Positions 16,701 through 24,521 of a DNA stretch of 64,000 nt are shown here, piece after piece. The notes under the pieces were generated by a model. The model saw nothing but the letters and a program-made list of their open reading frames with translations. It did no database searches and had not been told where the DNA came from. The translations under genes were made by a program, and so were the position numbers. This stretch comes from Muricoccus harenae. Lineage in GTDB: Bacteria; Pseudomonadota; Alphaproteobacteria; Acetobacterales; Acetobacteraceae. Within the stretch, counting starts at the first letter, position 1. Each line of letters begins with the position of its first letter. The DNA is taken from positions 1-64,000 of the forward strand of contig NZ_WWDL01000015.1 of assembly GCF_009848505.1 (NCBI RefSeq), written 5' to 3'.

Positions 16701-18389
16701 CTGCGGCACTCCTCGGCTGCGGGCAGCTTCATCCTCGACAACGGGAACAGCGACCTCTTCATCGACTCCCCCGATTTCAGCACCGCGCTGGTGGGTGGGC
16801 ACGAGATCACCGCCCGGATCTTCGGCATTCGCACGGCCGGCGACCTCTCCCTCGACGCCGGCGCGGATATCCTGGCGACGGAGCGCGCCTCCTTCCGTGT
16901 CGGGCGCATCGTCCTCTCGACCGGCACGTCGAGCTTACCGCTGGCCCCCGGCAGCATCACCGCACCGCTGGTGGAATACGCGCCCTATAACCTGCAATCA
17001 ATGAGCGTGAACCTGACGGGCGCAGACGACTTCACGGTCCACCCCACCCTGTTGGCCCAGACAACCGCCGACACACTGCGTCTCGGCGCTACCACCTTCC
17101 GCGACGGCACCACCACCACCGCCACGGATATCGGCTTCTATCATTCCTACAGCTTCGGCCATCTCGACCTGCGGGCACTGGGCAACATCACCCAGGATCC
17201 GGATGCGACGCTCAATGCAACGCAGCTGCAAGGCGCCGCGGGCGGCTCGGTCATGCTCACCAGTGCGGGCAATACGGTTTCCGCCCTGAGCGACTTCTCC
17301 GCCGGCGGGAGTTTCGACCTGGCCACCGACGGCGACCTCGTCCTGCGCGGGTCCATTCAGGCGCCCTCCGTCATCCTCTCCACGACGGGCAACCTGACGG
17401 AGGAGGGAGCGGGGCGGATCGGCGACGGTTTCCTGACCCTCCAGACCGGCGGCAGCGCCATCCTTGGCGGCGCCAACAGCATCACCGGCCTCGGCCCCTC
17501 TACCGTTGGTGGCGACCTGCGACTGAACAATACCAGCGCATTGCTGGAAGTGCCGGTCGGCCATCTGATCAACGCGGGCGGCGTGCTCGAAATTCTGCAA
17601 TCCGGCGACCTGACGGTGGATGGCACCGTCACTGGTGCCACGACCCATCTTTCGAGCCCGACCGGCACGATCCGGGTAAACGGCAATTCCGCCATCGCCC
17701 GGCACGGCGATCTCGCGATCGAGTCGAATGTCTTCGCCCTGGCAGGGCTGCTCCAGGCCGCTGGGGAAATTCGCATCCATGCGGGCACGCTGGCGAGCCT
17801 TGCGGGACGGACCGTCGCGCCGTCCCTGCGAGTTGCCGCTCCCACCATCCGCTTCAGCGGGCTGGATGCGAGCAGCGCCTCGGTGCAACTGGACCTGGGC
17901 AATACGGGCCAGGCCAATGGCAGCCTGGATGCCGGCGGGCTGCTCGTCGTCGGTGGCGTCCGCACTGGGCTCAGCGGCACCATCGCGGGCATCACCGGCG
18001 GACCGGCCGCGGCGGCCGGGCAGCGCGCCACGGCTGGCGGTCTGCCGCTGCAGGAGCCGCTGCCATCCGCCTCCCAGTTCCTTTTCAATGACTGCCCGAT
18101 TGGCGCCGCCTCCTGCGCGCCGCCCGCCGTTCCGCCGCTCACCACGCCACCGGCCGCGGTGCCGCCAGTCCCCTCGCCGGAACCCATGCCGGTGACGCTG
18201 GAGATTCCGGTCCGCGCGACCGTGGCCGACAACCCGCTCGCGGTTGTCTCCGCGTTGGATCCGGCCGCGAGCGTCGTGGCCGTGGAGCGCCTGCGGCCGC
18301 CGGTGCCGAACATCGCGGTCAGCATTGGCCGCGACCGCTCTGAAGAGGAAAGTCTCGCGCCACCGAGCATCCGGCGGGAGGATTACTGA
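13758..18389 (+). CDS. tpsA: filamentous haemagglutinin-type two-partner secretion exoprotein TpsA
   Basis: This 1543-residue exoprotein starts at the ATG at 13758, with AGGAGG (13743-13748) at good spacing. Signal peptide 1-26 (ending MAAAAQA) precedes a TPS secretion domain at about 30-270 with the signature NQSGVVF (112-118) and IENNGSITVREAGLAALVAP. Beyond it lies a long Gly/Ser/Thr/Asn-rich beta-helix with internal repeats: NPASSSG at 682 and NPASSAG at 915, and NSV.TL..SSA.G blocks near 743, 974 and 1169. The C-terminus has a CPIGAASC motif and a proline-rich tail (PPAVPPLTTPPAAVPPVPSP). No CdiA-type VENN boundary, toxin domain or immunity gene is seen, so an adhesin or matrix role is likelier. 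The CHAT gene begins three bases after its stop. Confidence 0.92.
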   Translation: MIGTSQFRAALLCGTALVLPMAAAAQAPGARPQGGQVVAGGATIAQDAARTQVTQSTDRAAIDWRSFDIGRDHSVQFQQPSASSVTLNRVTGPDPSQIAGRITANGQVAIVNQSGVVFHQGAQVDVAGLVVSSANITNQAFMRGGRMEFNQPGRPDARIENNGSITVREAGLAALVAPQVANHGTIAARMGRVALAGAETSTIDLHGDGLLSLEVTSPVRQRPANGEALVSNTGTITAQGGTVLLTASAVDGIVQDLVRAGGAVSADTDAAGRTGRVVVSGTGGAVRIEGRVSATGTAANTRGGSVEVVGDRSWVAPGAQVDASGSAGGGRINIGTNGRGAAATRLARRTGIAQGATVRADATTQGSGGTVIVNSADYTAHGGEISARGGPGGGDGGFVEVSGQKGLDITGRVNVSAGLGGLMGTFLIDPTNLTIVADADSRVNVSSATYSDGVLSAAEPPTGDAFLGAGSVGAFVGNLQLEASNNLTVEAGIDKQPGDLALVAGGTLTVTPSGSIRLRAGNLGLTASNFVLNGNVEVPITGGVITLTAAAGGASVTQAAGAAMIGGELTQSNPGFFSNVNFGSGNNQLVSINGLSGGLIGGGSLTLRNIVPLTVNGTTLAEGALRIDVLGGDLSLNGNMLATGGPIVLRSSGNMTQAAGTTIQGPTLFLQAGTDFALDVVNPASSSGLTLAGILLSGPTTSYSSPTSPISLSAGLGGITQSGGRLEATTLDVNTPGSASLSSTANSVSTLANSSAGGDLTLVTQSGASFDLSLDGEIRSGGTLSLLQQNGNIIQLPGSVLVAPRLDVRADTGGITLGGDNRIGDIQRLQAESPLTFRNIGATMISGTVSAGNTAATLDIVGDLDVTGSILVHAGATLRATGNINLAAGSVLQNTFSFSQLSLLAGYDANLGGVNPASSAGITTAGHIGNEAARAPLVLAAGTGGIRQTGGQIVASTLAVTSAGDALLDGASPTTPNSVNTLRHSSAAGSFILDNGNSDLFIDSPDFSTALVGGHEITARIFGIRTAGDLSLDAGADILATERASFRVGRIVLSTGTSSLPLAPGSITAPLVEYAPYNLQSMSVNLTGADDFTVHPTLLAQTTADTLRLGATTFRDGTTTTATDIGFYHSYSFGHLDLRALGNITQDPDATLNATQLQGAAGGSVMLTSAGNTVSALSDFSAGGSFDLATDGDLVLRGSIQAPSVILSTTGNLTEEGAGRIGDGFLTLQTGGSAILGGANSITGLGPSTVGGDLRLNNTSALLEVPVGHLINAGGVLEILQSGDLTVDGTVTGATTHLSSPTGTIRVNGNSAIARHGDLAIESNVFALAGLLQAAGEIRIHAGTLASLAGRTVAPSLRVAAPTIRFSGLDASSASVQLDLGNTGQANGSLDAGGLLVVGGVRTGLSGTIAGITGGPAAAAGQRATAGGLPLQEPLPSASQFLFNDCPIGAASCAPPAVPPLTTPPAAVPPVPSPEPMPVTLEIPVRATVADNPLAVVSALDPAASVVAVERLRPPVPNIAVSIGRDRSEEESLAPPSIRREDY

Positions 18390-18391
18390 CC

Positions 18392-21325
18392 GTGCGCCAC
18401 CGCATCGCCCTCCTTCCCGGCCTGGTTGCCCTCGGCCTTGGCGCCTGCACCACGCCGCCCCCCTCCGCCTATGTGCCCGCCGCCGCGGGCGGAAGTTCCG
18501 TGTCGCTCGGCCGCAATCCGGCGGGCGAGGAATGCCGGATGGCCAGTTCCGGCAGCGGCGCCGATATATGGTGCGGCGAGTGGAGCAGCCCGAGCGCCCG
18601 GCTGCGCGAAGTGGCCGTCAGCTCTCCCATGCAGGCTGCCGAGGCCGCGCGTGCCGGCATGGCGGCACGGCTGGACTGCACCGCCCCGCGCAACACCACC
18701 GTCCTGGGTGACCAGCCCGCCGCGCTGATGGATTGCCGCCGCCGCGCCGGCGGCTGGCCCGCCTTCGCCCTGGCCGCGCAATCCGGCAACCGTGCCTGGG
18801 TGATTGAGGGCGTGCTACCCGCCTATTCGTCCGCCGAGCGCGGTCTGGGCGTGTTGAGCGGCCGCCTAACCCCGGAGGCGACGCCCCTCGCCTCCGCCGC
18901 GCTCGATGCCATGGCCTCGCGGCTGGCACGCGAGGCCGTCTCCAGCGGCGACATCAACCAGTATGAAACGCTGATGTCGATAGGGCGCGACGCCAACCAG
19001 GCCGAGCGTTTCGTCGCTGCCGAGACCGCCTATCGCGCTGCCCTTGCCCTGCAGGAGCGTGCGCTGGGCGTGAATTCGCCCGACCGGTTCCAGCCCATGC
19101 TGCTGCTGGCGCTGCAGCTTTCCAACCAGGGCCGCTTCCCCGAGGCCGAGGCACTGTTCACCCGCGCCGCCACCCTGACGCCACGCGCGGCCGATCCGCT
19201 GGCCGATGCCATGCTGGCCCATTACCGCGGGCTGCACGAGGCCAACCGCGACCGCAAAGGCCCGGCGCTCGCGCTGCTGGAACAGGGATACGCCGCCTAT
19301 GGCCGCTCCGTGCCGGCCGAGATGCGCGTCGCGTCCCGCCCGGGCGGTCCGCCGCCCCTGATGGTCGATCCCATCGCCGCCCGCGCCCTGATCGGCATGG
19401 TAGAGACCCGGCGCAACACCGCCGCCGTGCTGCGCGCCAGCGGCCGCAATGCCGAGGCCGAGCAGGCGGCCGCCGATGCGACCCGCCTGGCCGCTGCCGC
19501 CGGTAATCCGCAGGGCGCCGATGTGATCCAGGCGCGCCTGGCCCGCACCGGCGGCGCCGTGGAGGCCGCGGCCGGCGATCTGGCAGGCGCGGACCGCAGC
19601 TTCAGCCGCTCCGCCCTTCGCTTCGCCCGTGGCGTGCCGCGTTCCCGCCCCTTGGCCGACACGCTGCTGCTGCGCGCCGCCGGCACCAACCCATCCGGCG
19701 CCATCGAGGCCTGCCGGGAAGCTGTTTCCATCCTGCGCAACCTGCGGGAAGGCACGACCAGCGATCGCATCGCCCCCTGCGTCGACGCCTTTGCGGCCAG
19801 CGGCACGCCAGAGGGATTGGCCGAAGCCTTCGAGGCGGCACAGATCGCCCAGGGCGGCGTTACCGCAACCCAGATCGCGACCGCCGCCGCGCGCCTTACC
19901 GCCGGCGCCCGCAACCCGGCCGTGGCGGAGGCGCTGCGCCGCCGCGAGACCGCCGATCGTGCCCTCTCGGTCAGCTACCGCGAGCGCGACGCCGCCGTGG
20001 CCGAGGGCGGGCGCGCCGACCTCGATGCCCTGAACGCCCGCATCGCCGAGGCGGAGACCGCCGCCGCCGAGGCCGATGCCGCCGCCCAATCCGCAGCGCC
20101 CGGCTATGCACAGCTCGTGCAATCCGTGGTGCCGGCGCGGGAGGTCTTCGTCGCCCTCGCGCCCGGCGAGGCGCTGGTCGCCACCACGCTGCCAACCACA
20201 CGGCGCGGCTGGACCTTCCTGCTGATGGACGGCGCCATCACCGCCGCCCGCGTCGGCGCCGAAACGCGGGAGGTGAACGCCCTGGTCGCCCGACTGCGCG
20301 CCGGCGTGGAATCGGGCGATGGCAGCAAGCCCTTCGATGCGGCCGCGGCCCATGCCTTGCACCAGGCGGTGCTCGGCGGCGTGGCGTCGTCGCTGGAGCG
20401 TGCCACCGGGATCGTCGCCTCGCCCGAGGGATCGCTGCTCTCCATCCCCTATGGCGTGCTCGTCACGGCCAGGCCCCCGCGCCCGAACTCGCATGAGGGC
20501 GCGACCTTCCTGCTGGCGCGGCTGCCGGTCTCTCATGTGCCGTCGGCCGCCAGCCTCGTCTCGCTGCGCCGCGCCGGTCGCTCCAACGCGCCGCGTCCCT
20601 GGTTTGGCTTTGGCGATCCGCAGCCCGTGCCGCTCTCCTATGCCGCACGCTCCTTCCCCGCCGCGCCGGAATGCGGGCGCGGCCTCGCCTCCCTGGCGCG
20701 GCTTCCCGCCACGGCGGTGGAGCTGGCTGCCGCGGCGCAGGTCTCGGGCGCCACCCAGGCGGACCAGCGCACGGGCGCGGCCTTCACCGCGGCGTCGGTG
20801 CGCGGCACGCGGCTGCGCGACTACCGCGTGCTACATTTCGCGACGCATGGCGTATTGCCCTCGGACCTCGCCTGCCTCACGGAACCCGCCATCGTCGCCT
20901 CAACGGCCCCGAATGGGCCGGACGCCACCCAGGCGCTGCTGACCTCAGGCGTGGTGCTGGATCTGGACCTCGATGCTGATCTCGTCGTGCTCTCCGCCTG
21001 CAATTCCGGCGGCGGCGCGGCGGCTGGGGAAAGCCTGTCCACCCTGGCGCGGGCCTTCTTCTTCTCGGGCGCACGTGGGCTGCTGGTGACGCATTGGTAT
21101 GTGAACGACGTGGCGGCCGCGCGTGTTGCGGCTTTCACCTTGCGGAACATCCGCGCGGGTGACGCTCCGCCCGAGGCGCTTCGCAAGGCGCAGCTGGACT
21201 TGATGCGCGTGCCGGGCGCGTCGCATCCGGGCCTCTGGGCACCCTTCGCCCTGCTTGGTCCCGGCCCTGGCGCCGGGCCGGCGCCGGCGCGCTCCGCCTC
21301 CGCCGCTGGCGGCGCGACCGGCTGA
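18392..21325 (+). CDS. predicted lipoprotein with TPR region and CHAT protease domain
   Basis: This 977-residue protein starts with GTG three bases after tpsA. Its signal ends in lipobox LGAC with the lipidated Cys at 19, so it should sit on the cell envelope. Residues about 190-450 are TPR-like helical repeats (AAETAYRAALALQERALG, FPEAEALFTRAATL); 500-600 are helical, Ala/Arg-rich. The C-terminal CHAT domain (about 640-965) has HFATHG with catalytic H819 and VVLSACNSGGG with C870, plus the family ending AFFFSGARGLLVTHWYVND. CHAT proteins are caspase/separase-like cysteine proteases, usually cytosolic (for example the type III-E CRISPR protease). Position suggests action on, or with, TpsA/TpsB. 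Catalytic residues are intact; the substrate is unknown. Confidence 0.88.
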   Translation: MRHRIALLPGLVALGLGACTTPPPSAYVPAAAGGSSVSLGRNPAGEECRMASSGSGADIWCGEWSSPSARLREVAVSSPMQAAEAARAGMAARLDCTAPRNTTVLGDQPAALMDCRRRAGGWPAFALAAQSGNRAWVIEGVLPAYSSAERGLGVLSGRLTPEATPLASAALDAMASRLAREAVSSGDINQYETLMSIGRDANQAERFVAAETAYRAALALQERALGVNSPDRFQPMLLLALQLSNQGRFPEAEALFTRAATLTPRAADPLADAMLAHYRGLHEANRDRKGPALALLEQGYAAYGRSVPAEMRVASRPGGPPPLMVDPIAARALIGMVETRRNTAAVLRASGRNAEAEQAAADATRLAAAAGNPQGADVIQARLARTGGAVEAAAGDLAGADRSFSRSALRFARGVPRSRPLADTLLLRAAGTNPSGAIEACREAVSILRNLREGTTSDRIAPCVDAFAASGTPEGLAEAFEAAQIAQGGVTATQIATAAARLTAGARNPAVAEALRRRETADRALSVSYRERDAAVAEGGRADLDALNARIAEAETAAAEADAAAQSAAPGYAQLVQSVVPAREVFVALAPGEALVATTLPTTRRGWTFLLMDGAITAARVGAETREVNALVARLRAGVESGDGSKPFDAAAAHALHQAVLGGVASSLERATGIVASPEGSLLSIPYGVLVTARPPRPNSHEGATFLLARLPVSHVPSAASLVSLRRAGRSNAPRPWFGFGDPQPVPLSYAARSFPAAPECGRGLASLARLPATAVELAAAAQVSGATQADQRTGAAFTAASVRGTRLRDYRVLHFATHGVLPSDLACLTEPAIVASTAPNGPDATQALLTSGVVLDLDLDADLVVLSACNSGGGAAAGESLSTLARAFFFSGARGLLVTHWYVNDVAAARVAAFTLRNIRAGDAPPEALRKAQLDLMRVPGASHPGLWAPFALLGPGPGAGPAPARSASAAGGATG

Positions 21326-21341
21326 GCGCCCGCCGCCGACG

Positions 21342-22112
21342 ATGCCCGATGCGACGTTGATGCTGGAACACCGGCCGGCAGCGCCATGGGTGCTGCCGCA
21401 TGCGCCGGTCTTCCGCTCAGGCATCGCCTGCACCGGGCTGATGGCCGCCCTGCCCTGCCATGGCGGGCTGCTGACCACCGCCACGCTCCGCGGACTGCTC
21501 GAGACGCAGCGCGCCATGCTGACGCTCGGCCTTCCCTTCGCCTGCGCGACGCTGACGAATGAAAGCCTCGTCACCCGCGCGCGGAACCGGCTTGTTGCGC
21601 GCTTCCTCGCCTCCGACGCCTCGCACCTCCTCTTCATCGATTCGGATATCGGCTTCGGCGCCGATGCAGTGCTGCGGCTGCTCGGCCATGGCCGAGAGGT
21701 GATCGGCGGCCTGTACCGCAGCAAGCGGGCGGACCGGGCGGAATGGGTGGCGGACCTCGCGCCCGAACCGGACGGCACGCTGCGGCGCGATCCGGAGACC
21801 GGTGCGGTGGAGGTGGGGCTGATCGGCACCGGCTTCCTGATGATCCGGCGCGATGTGCTGACGCGCATGCGCGATGCGATGCCCGGCACGCGACATGCCA
21901 CGGAGGATGGGGTGATCCATGCCCTGTTCGACACGGCCATCGAGCCTGGCACCGCCGACGCGCCCGGCCGCTATCTCAGCGAGGACTATCTCTTCTGCTC
22001 GCGCTGGCGCGCCCTCGGCGGCACCGTGTGGTGCGATCCCTCCATCCGGCTGGAGCATCTGGGGAATCTGCCGCTGACGGGCGACCCCATGGCACTTTTT
22101 GCAACGCAATGA
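21342..22112 (+). CDS. putative GT-A-type glycosyltransferase-like protein
   Basis: This 256-residue cytosolic protein has the ATG at 21342 as the likely start; another in-frame ATG lies at 21360. NESLVTRARNRLVARFL, then HLLFIDSDIGFGADAVLRLL, gives a DSD (D-x-D) nucleotide-sugar/metal motif as in GT-A enzymes. EVIGGLYRSKRA, VGLIGTGFLMIRRDVL and SEDYLFCSRWRALGG with a later HLGN complete the pattern of a family often annotated as glycosyltransferase. It begins 17 bases after the CHAT gene on the same strand and may be co-transcribed, so TpsA or a surface glycan is a conceivable acceptor; this is only inferred from position. No membrane span. Confidence 0.7.
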   Translation: MPDATLMLEHRPAAPWVLPHAPVFRSGIACTGLMAALPCHGGLLTTATLRGLLETQRAMLTLGLPFACATLTNESLVTRARNRLVARFLASDASHLLFIDSDIGFGADAVLRLLGHGREVIGGLYRSKRADRAEWVADLAPEPDGTLRRDPETGAVEVGLIGTGFLMIRRDVLTRMRDAMPGTRHATEDGVIHALFDTAIEPGTADAPGRYLSEDYLFCSRWRALGGTVWCDPSIRLEHLGNLPLTGDPMALFATQ

Positions 22113-22198
22113 TCGGCGTGGCGGCGCAATACTTGGCGGGGAGTGGTGCGCCCGGCCCCGAACCCTGTAGCATGGCGTTCTGACAGGGAGGGGACCCG

Positions 22199-24460
22199 TT
22201 GTCACAGGCGTTGCCACCTGGCTTCGGCGATTGGTCGGGCGACTCGAAGTACGAGCTGCGCGGAACGCTGGGGGCCGGCGCGATGGGCGTTGTGCTGGAC
22301 GGGTTCGATCGTGCGATCGAGCGGCGCGTCGCGATCAAGCTCGTCCGCAAGCCGGCGCCTGACGATGCGGAGGCCGTGGAGGCCGCCGCGCGCTTCAAGC
22401 GCGAGGCCCAGGCCGCGGGCCGCCTCTCCCATCCCGGAATTGTCGCCGTCTATGACTATGGCGAGAACGAAGACACTGCCTGGATCGTGATGGAGCGGGT
22501 GGATGGCGGCACGCTGAAGGCCGTTCTGGACCGCAACGAGCGCCTGCCGGCGCGTGAAACAGTGCGCATCATGGGCCAGGTGCTGAACGCCCTCGCATAT
22601 GCCCATGCGCGCGGCGTCATCCATCGCGACATCAAGCCCGCCAATGTAATGCTAACCTCGGAGGGCGATGCGAAGCTCGCCGACTTCGGCATCGCGCGGC
22701 TCGAGAATTCGGCGATGACGCAAGTCGGCACGCTGATGGGCACGCCGAGCTACATGGCGCCCGAGCAGCTGCGCGGCGAGGCGATGGACGCCCGCGCCGA
22801 CATCTGGGCCGCCGGCGTGATGCTCTACCAGCTGCTGACAGGCGAGAAGCCCTTTCCGGGCGGCTTCTCCGCGGTGATGCACAAGGTGCTCAACACGGAG
22901 CCCGTGCCGCCTTCCGCCCTCTCCGCCACCTCTCCGCCCGCGCTGGACGCGGTGGTGATGAAGGCGCTGGCCAAGCGGCCAGACGATCGCTGGCCGGATG
23001 CGCGTGCCTTCGCCGCCGCCATCGAAGCCGCCATAACCGCTCCCGCGGCTGCACCCATTCAGGCGGCGGCTTCGGCAGAGGACGCCACCCTCGTCTCCAC
23101 CGCGATGCCGCGCCCGGCGGCCACGCCCCTAGCGCCTGCTCCTGCGACACCCTCTGCCCCGGCGCCGTCTTCCGGTCGTGGTTGGGTGCTGCCAGTGGCG
23201 GGAATTGGTGCCGCCGCCATCGGTGCCGCCGCCTTCCTGCTCTGGCCGCGGGAAGCGACGCCACCCACGGCCGCGCCGCCGGCTCCAATCCTTTCCGCCG
23301 AGGCGCCGCCCACCAGCCTGCCGTTTCCCGCGCCGTCGCTCTCGGTGGAGACTCCCGGCGCGCGCCAGCAACCCGCTCCGGCGAACACGCCGGCCCCGGT
23401 GCCTGAACCGCCCGCCACCGCGTCTCCGCCGGCGGCGGTCCCCACGCCACCATCCGCGCCGGTGTCGGTACCCAGCCCCGCCGCCGTACCCGCACCGACA
23501 TCCGCCCCGGCAACGGTCGCCACGGAGCCGCTGCCGGCCGGGCCTGGACCAGTACTTGCACCGGCTCCACAGCCGTCTGCGCCTCGGCCCCCGGCCGTCC
23601 AGACGGAGCCCGTGCCGCCTGTCCGGCCGGCTCCGATTCCAGCACCCGCCCAGCCGCAAGCCCTCCAGGTGGAACCGGCACCACCCGCACCGGCCCAGCA
23701 GACCGCCCAGAGTCAGAGCAACCAGCCTCCGGCACCACAGACGCCACCCGCAGCGACGACAACGCCTGCCCTGCCCGCCACGCAACTCTCCCTGGCTCCA
23801 CTGCCGCGGCCGGACTGGCGCGCCATCGCCGCCTCTGCCGTCGCCGCCGCGCCCTGCGGTCTCCTCTCGAGCCGGGTTGAGGATGCCGGTTTCCGCCTCC
23901 AGGGCGTGCTGCCGCGTCGCGAGGCTGAGGCGCTGCGGCGCGACCTGGCGGGGCGCAACCTGCCCGCCGGCGCCGCCCGGCTGGATCTCGGCACTTTCGA
24001 CGCACCGCTTTGCCCTCTCGTTGCAGCACTGCGCCCGGCCCTCGCCGCACCGGGCGATGCGCCCGAGATCGCGCTCGACGGCGCGATGCCCCTGCGCAAG
24101 GGACAGCTGCTGCGCTTCTCTGTGCGGATGCCCGTCTGGGCGAATCACCTGCACGTCGCCTATGCCACCCTCGGCGGACCCGTTGCCCGACTCGAACCGG
24201 GGGCGCCGCAGGCTCCCGGCGCCCGCGTCCGGCTCGGCGATCCGCGTCCCGGCTTCCAGGGCTGGGAGATCGACGAGCCCTACGGCACCGACCTGCTGCT
24301 GGTCGTGGCGTCGGAGGGACCGCTCTTTGCCCCGGGCGCCGCCGTGGTCGAAGAGCAGGATGCCTATGCCAAGGGCTTCGCCGCCGCGCTGCAGGCGGCC
24401 CGCGCGGCCGGACGCCGCGTGGCAATGCGGCCCCTGGTCGTGGACACGATCGAGCGCTGA
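22199..24460 (+). CDS. ppkA: PpkA-like serine/threonine protein kinase of the T6SS locus
   Basis: This 753-residue kinase has a TTG start with GGGAGGGG upstream. The Hanks kinase domain spans 19-280: Gly loop GAGAMG (25-30), Lys47, HRDIKPAN (142-149), DFG (162-164) and APE (187-189), all intact. Residues 281-328 are an Ala/Pro linker and 329-350 a transmembrane span. A very Pro-rich periplasmic stalk runs to about 530. The C-terminal periplasmic domain contains LRFSVRMPVWANHLHV and GTDLLLVVASEGPLF, resembling DUF4384-like domains seen on such kinases. With the FHA protein next door and PppA and TagF downstream it fits the threonine-phosphorylation switch of T6SS assembly, with FHA as the likely phospho-target. 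Confidence 0.93.
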   Translation: MSQALPPGFGDWSGDSKYELRGTLGAGAMGVVLDGFDRAIERRVAIKLVRKPAPDDAEAVEAAARFKREAQAAGRLSHPGIVAVYDYGENEDTAWIVMERVDGGTLKAVLDRNERLPARETVRIMGQVLNALAYAHARGVIHRDIKPANVMLTSEGDAKLADFGIARLENSAMTQVGTLMGTPSYMAPEQLRGEAMDARADIWAAGVMLYQLLTGEKPFPGGFSAVMHKVLNTEPVPPSALSATSPPALDAVVMKALAKRPDDRWPDARAFAAAIEAAITAPAAAPIQAAASAEDATLVSTAMPRPAATPLAPAPATPSAPAPSSGRGWVLPVAGIGAAAIGAAAFLLWPREATPPTAAPPAPILSAEAPPTSLPFPAPSLSVETPGARQQPAPANTPAPVPEPPATASPPAAVPTPPSAPVSVPSPAAVPAPTSAPATVATEPLPAGPGPVLAPAPQPSAPRPPAVQTEPVPPVRPAPIPAPAQPQALQVEPAPPAPAQQTAQSQSNQPPAPQTPPAATTTPALPATQLSLAPLPRPDWRAIAASAVAAAPCGLLSSRVEDAGFRLQGVLPRREAEALRRDLAGRNLPAGAARLDLGTFDAPLCPLVAALRPALAAPGDAPEIALDGAMPLRKGQLLRFSVRMPVWANHLHVAYATLGGPVARLEPGAPQAPGARVRLGDPRPGFQGWEIDEPYGTDLLLVVASEGPLFAPGAAVVEEQDAYAKGFAAALQAARAAGRRVAMRPLVVDTIER

Positions 24461-24521
24461 GAGAGATCGAGCCCCCGCGGGCCGCGCGGTTGTCGGGGTG
24501 GCGGAAAGGAGGAGGAGACAC

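Noticed and set aside
13758-18389. TpsA as a CdiA-type contact-dependent inhibition toxin
   Set aside because: No VENN-like pretoxin boundary, no C-terminal toxin domain and no small immunity gene follows; the next gene is CHAT.
18866-20536. Long open frame (about 556 codons) antisense to the CHAT gene
   Set aside because: Composition is Gly/Arg/Gln-rich with no domains, and it mirrors the codon positions of the CHAT gene.
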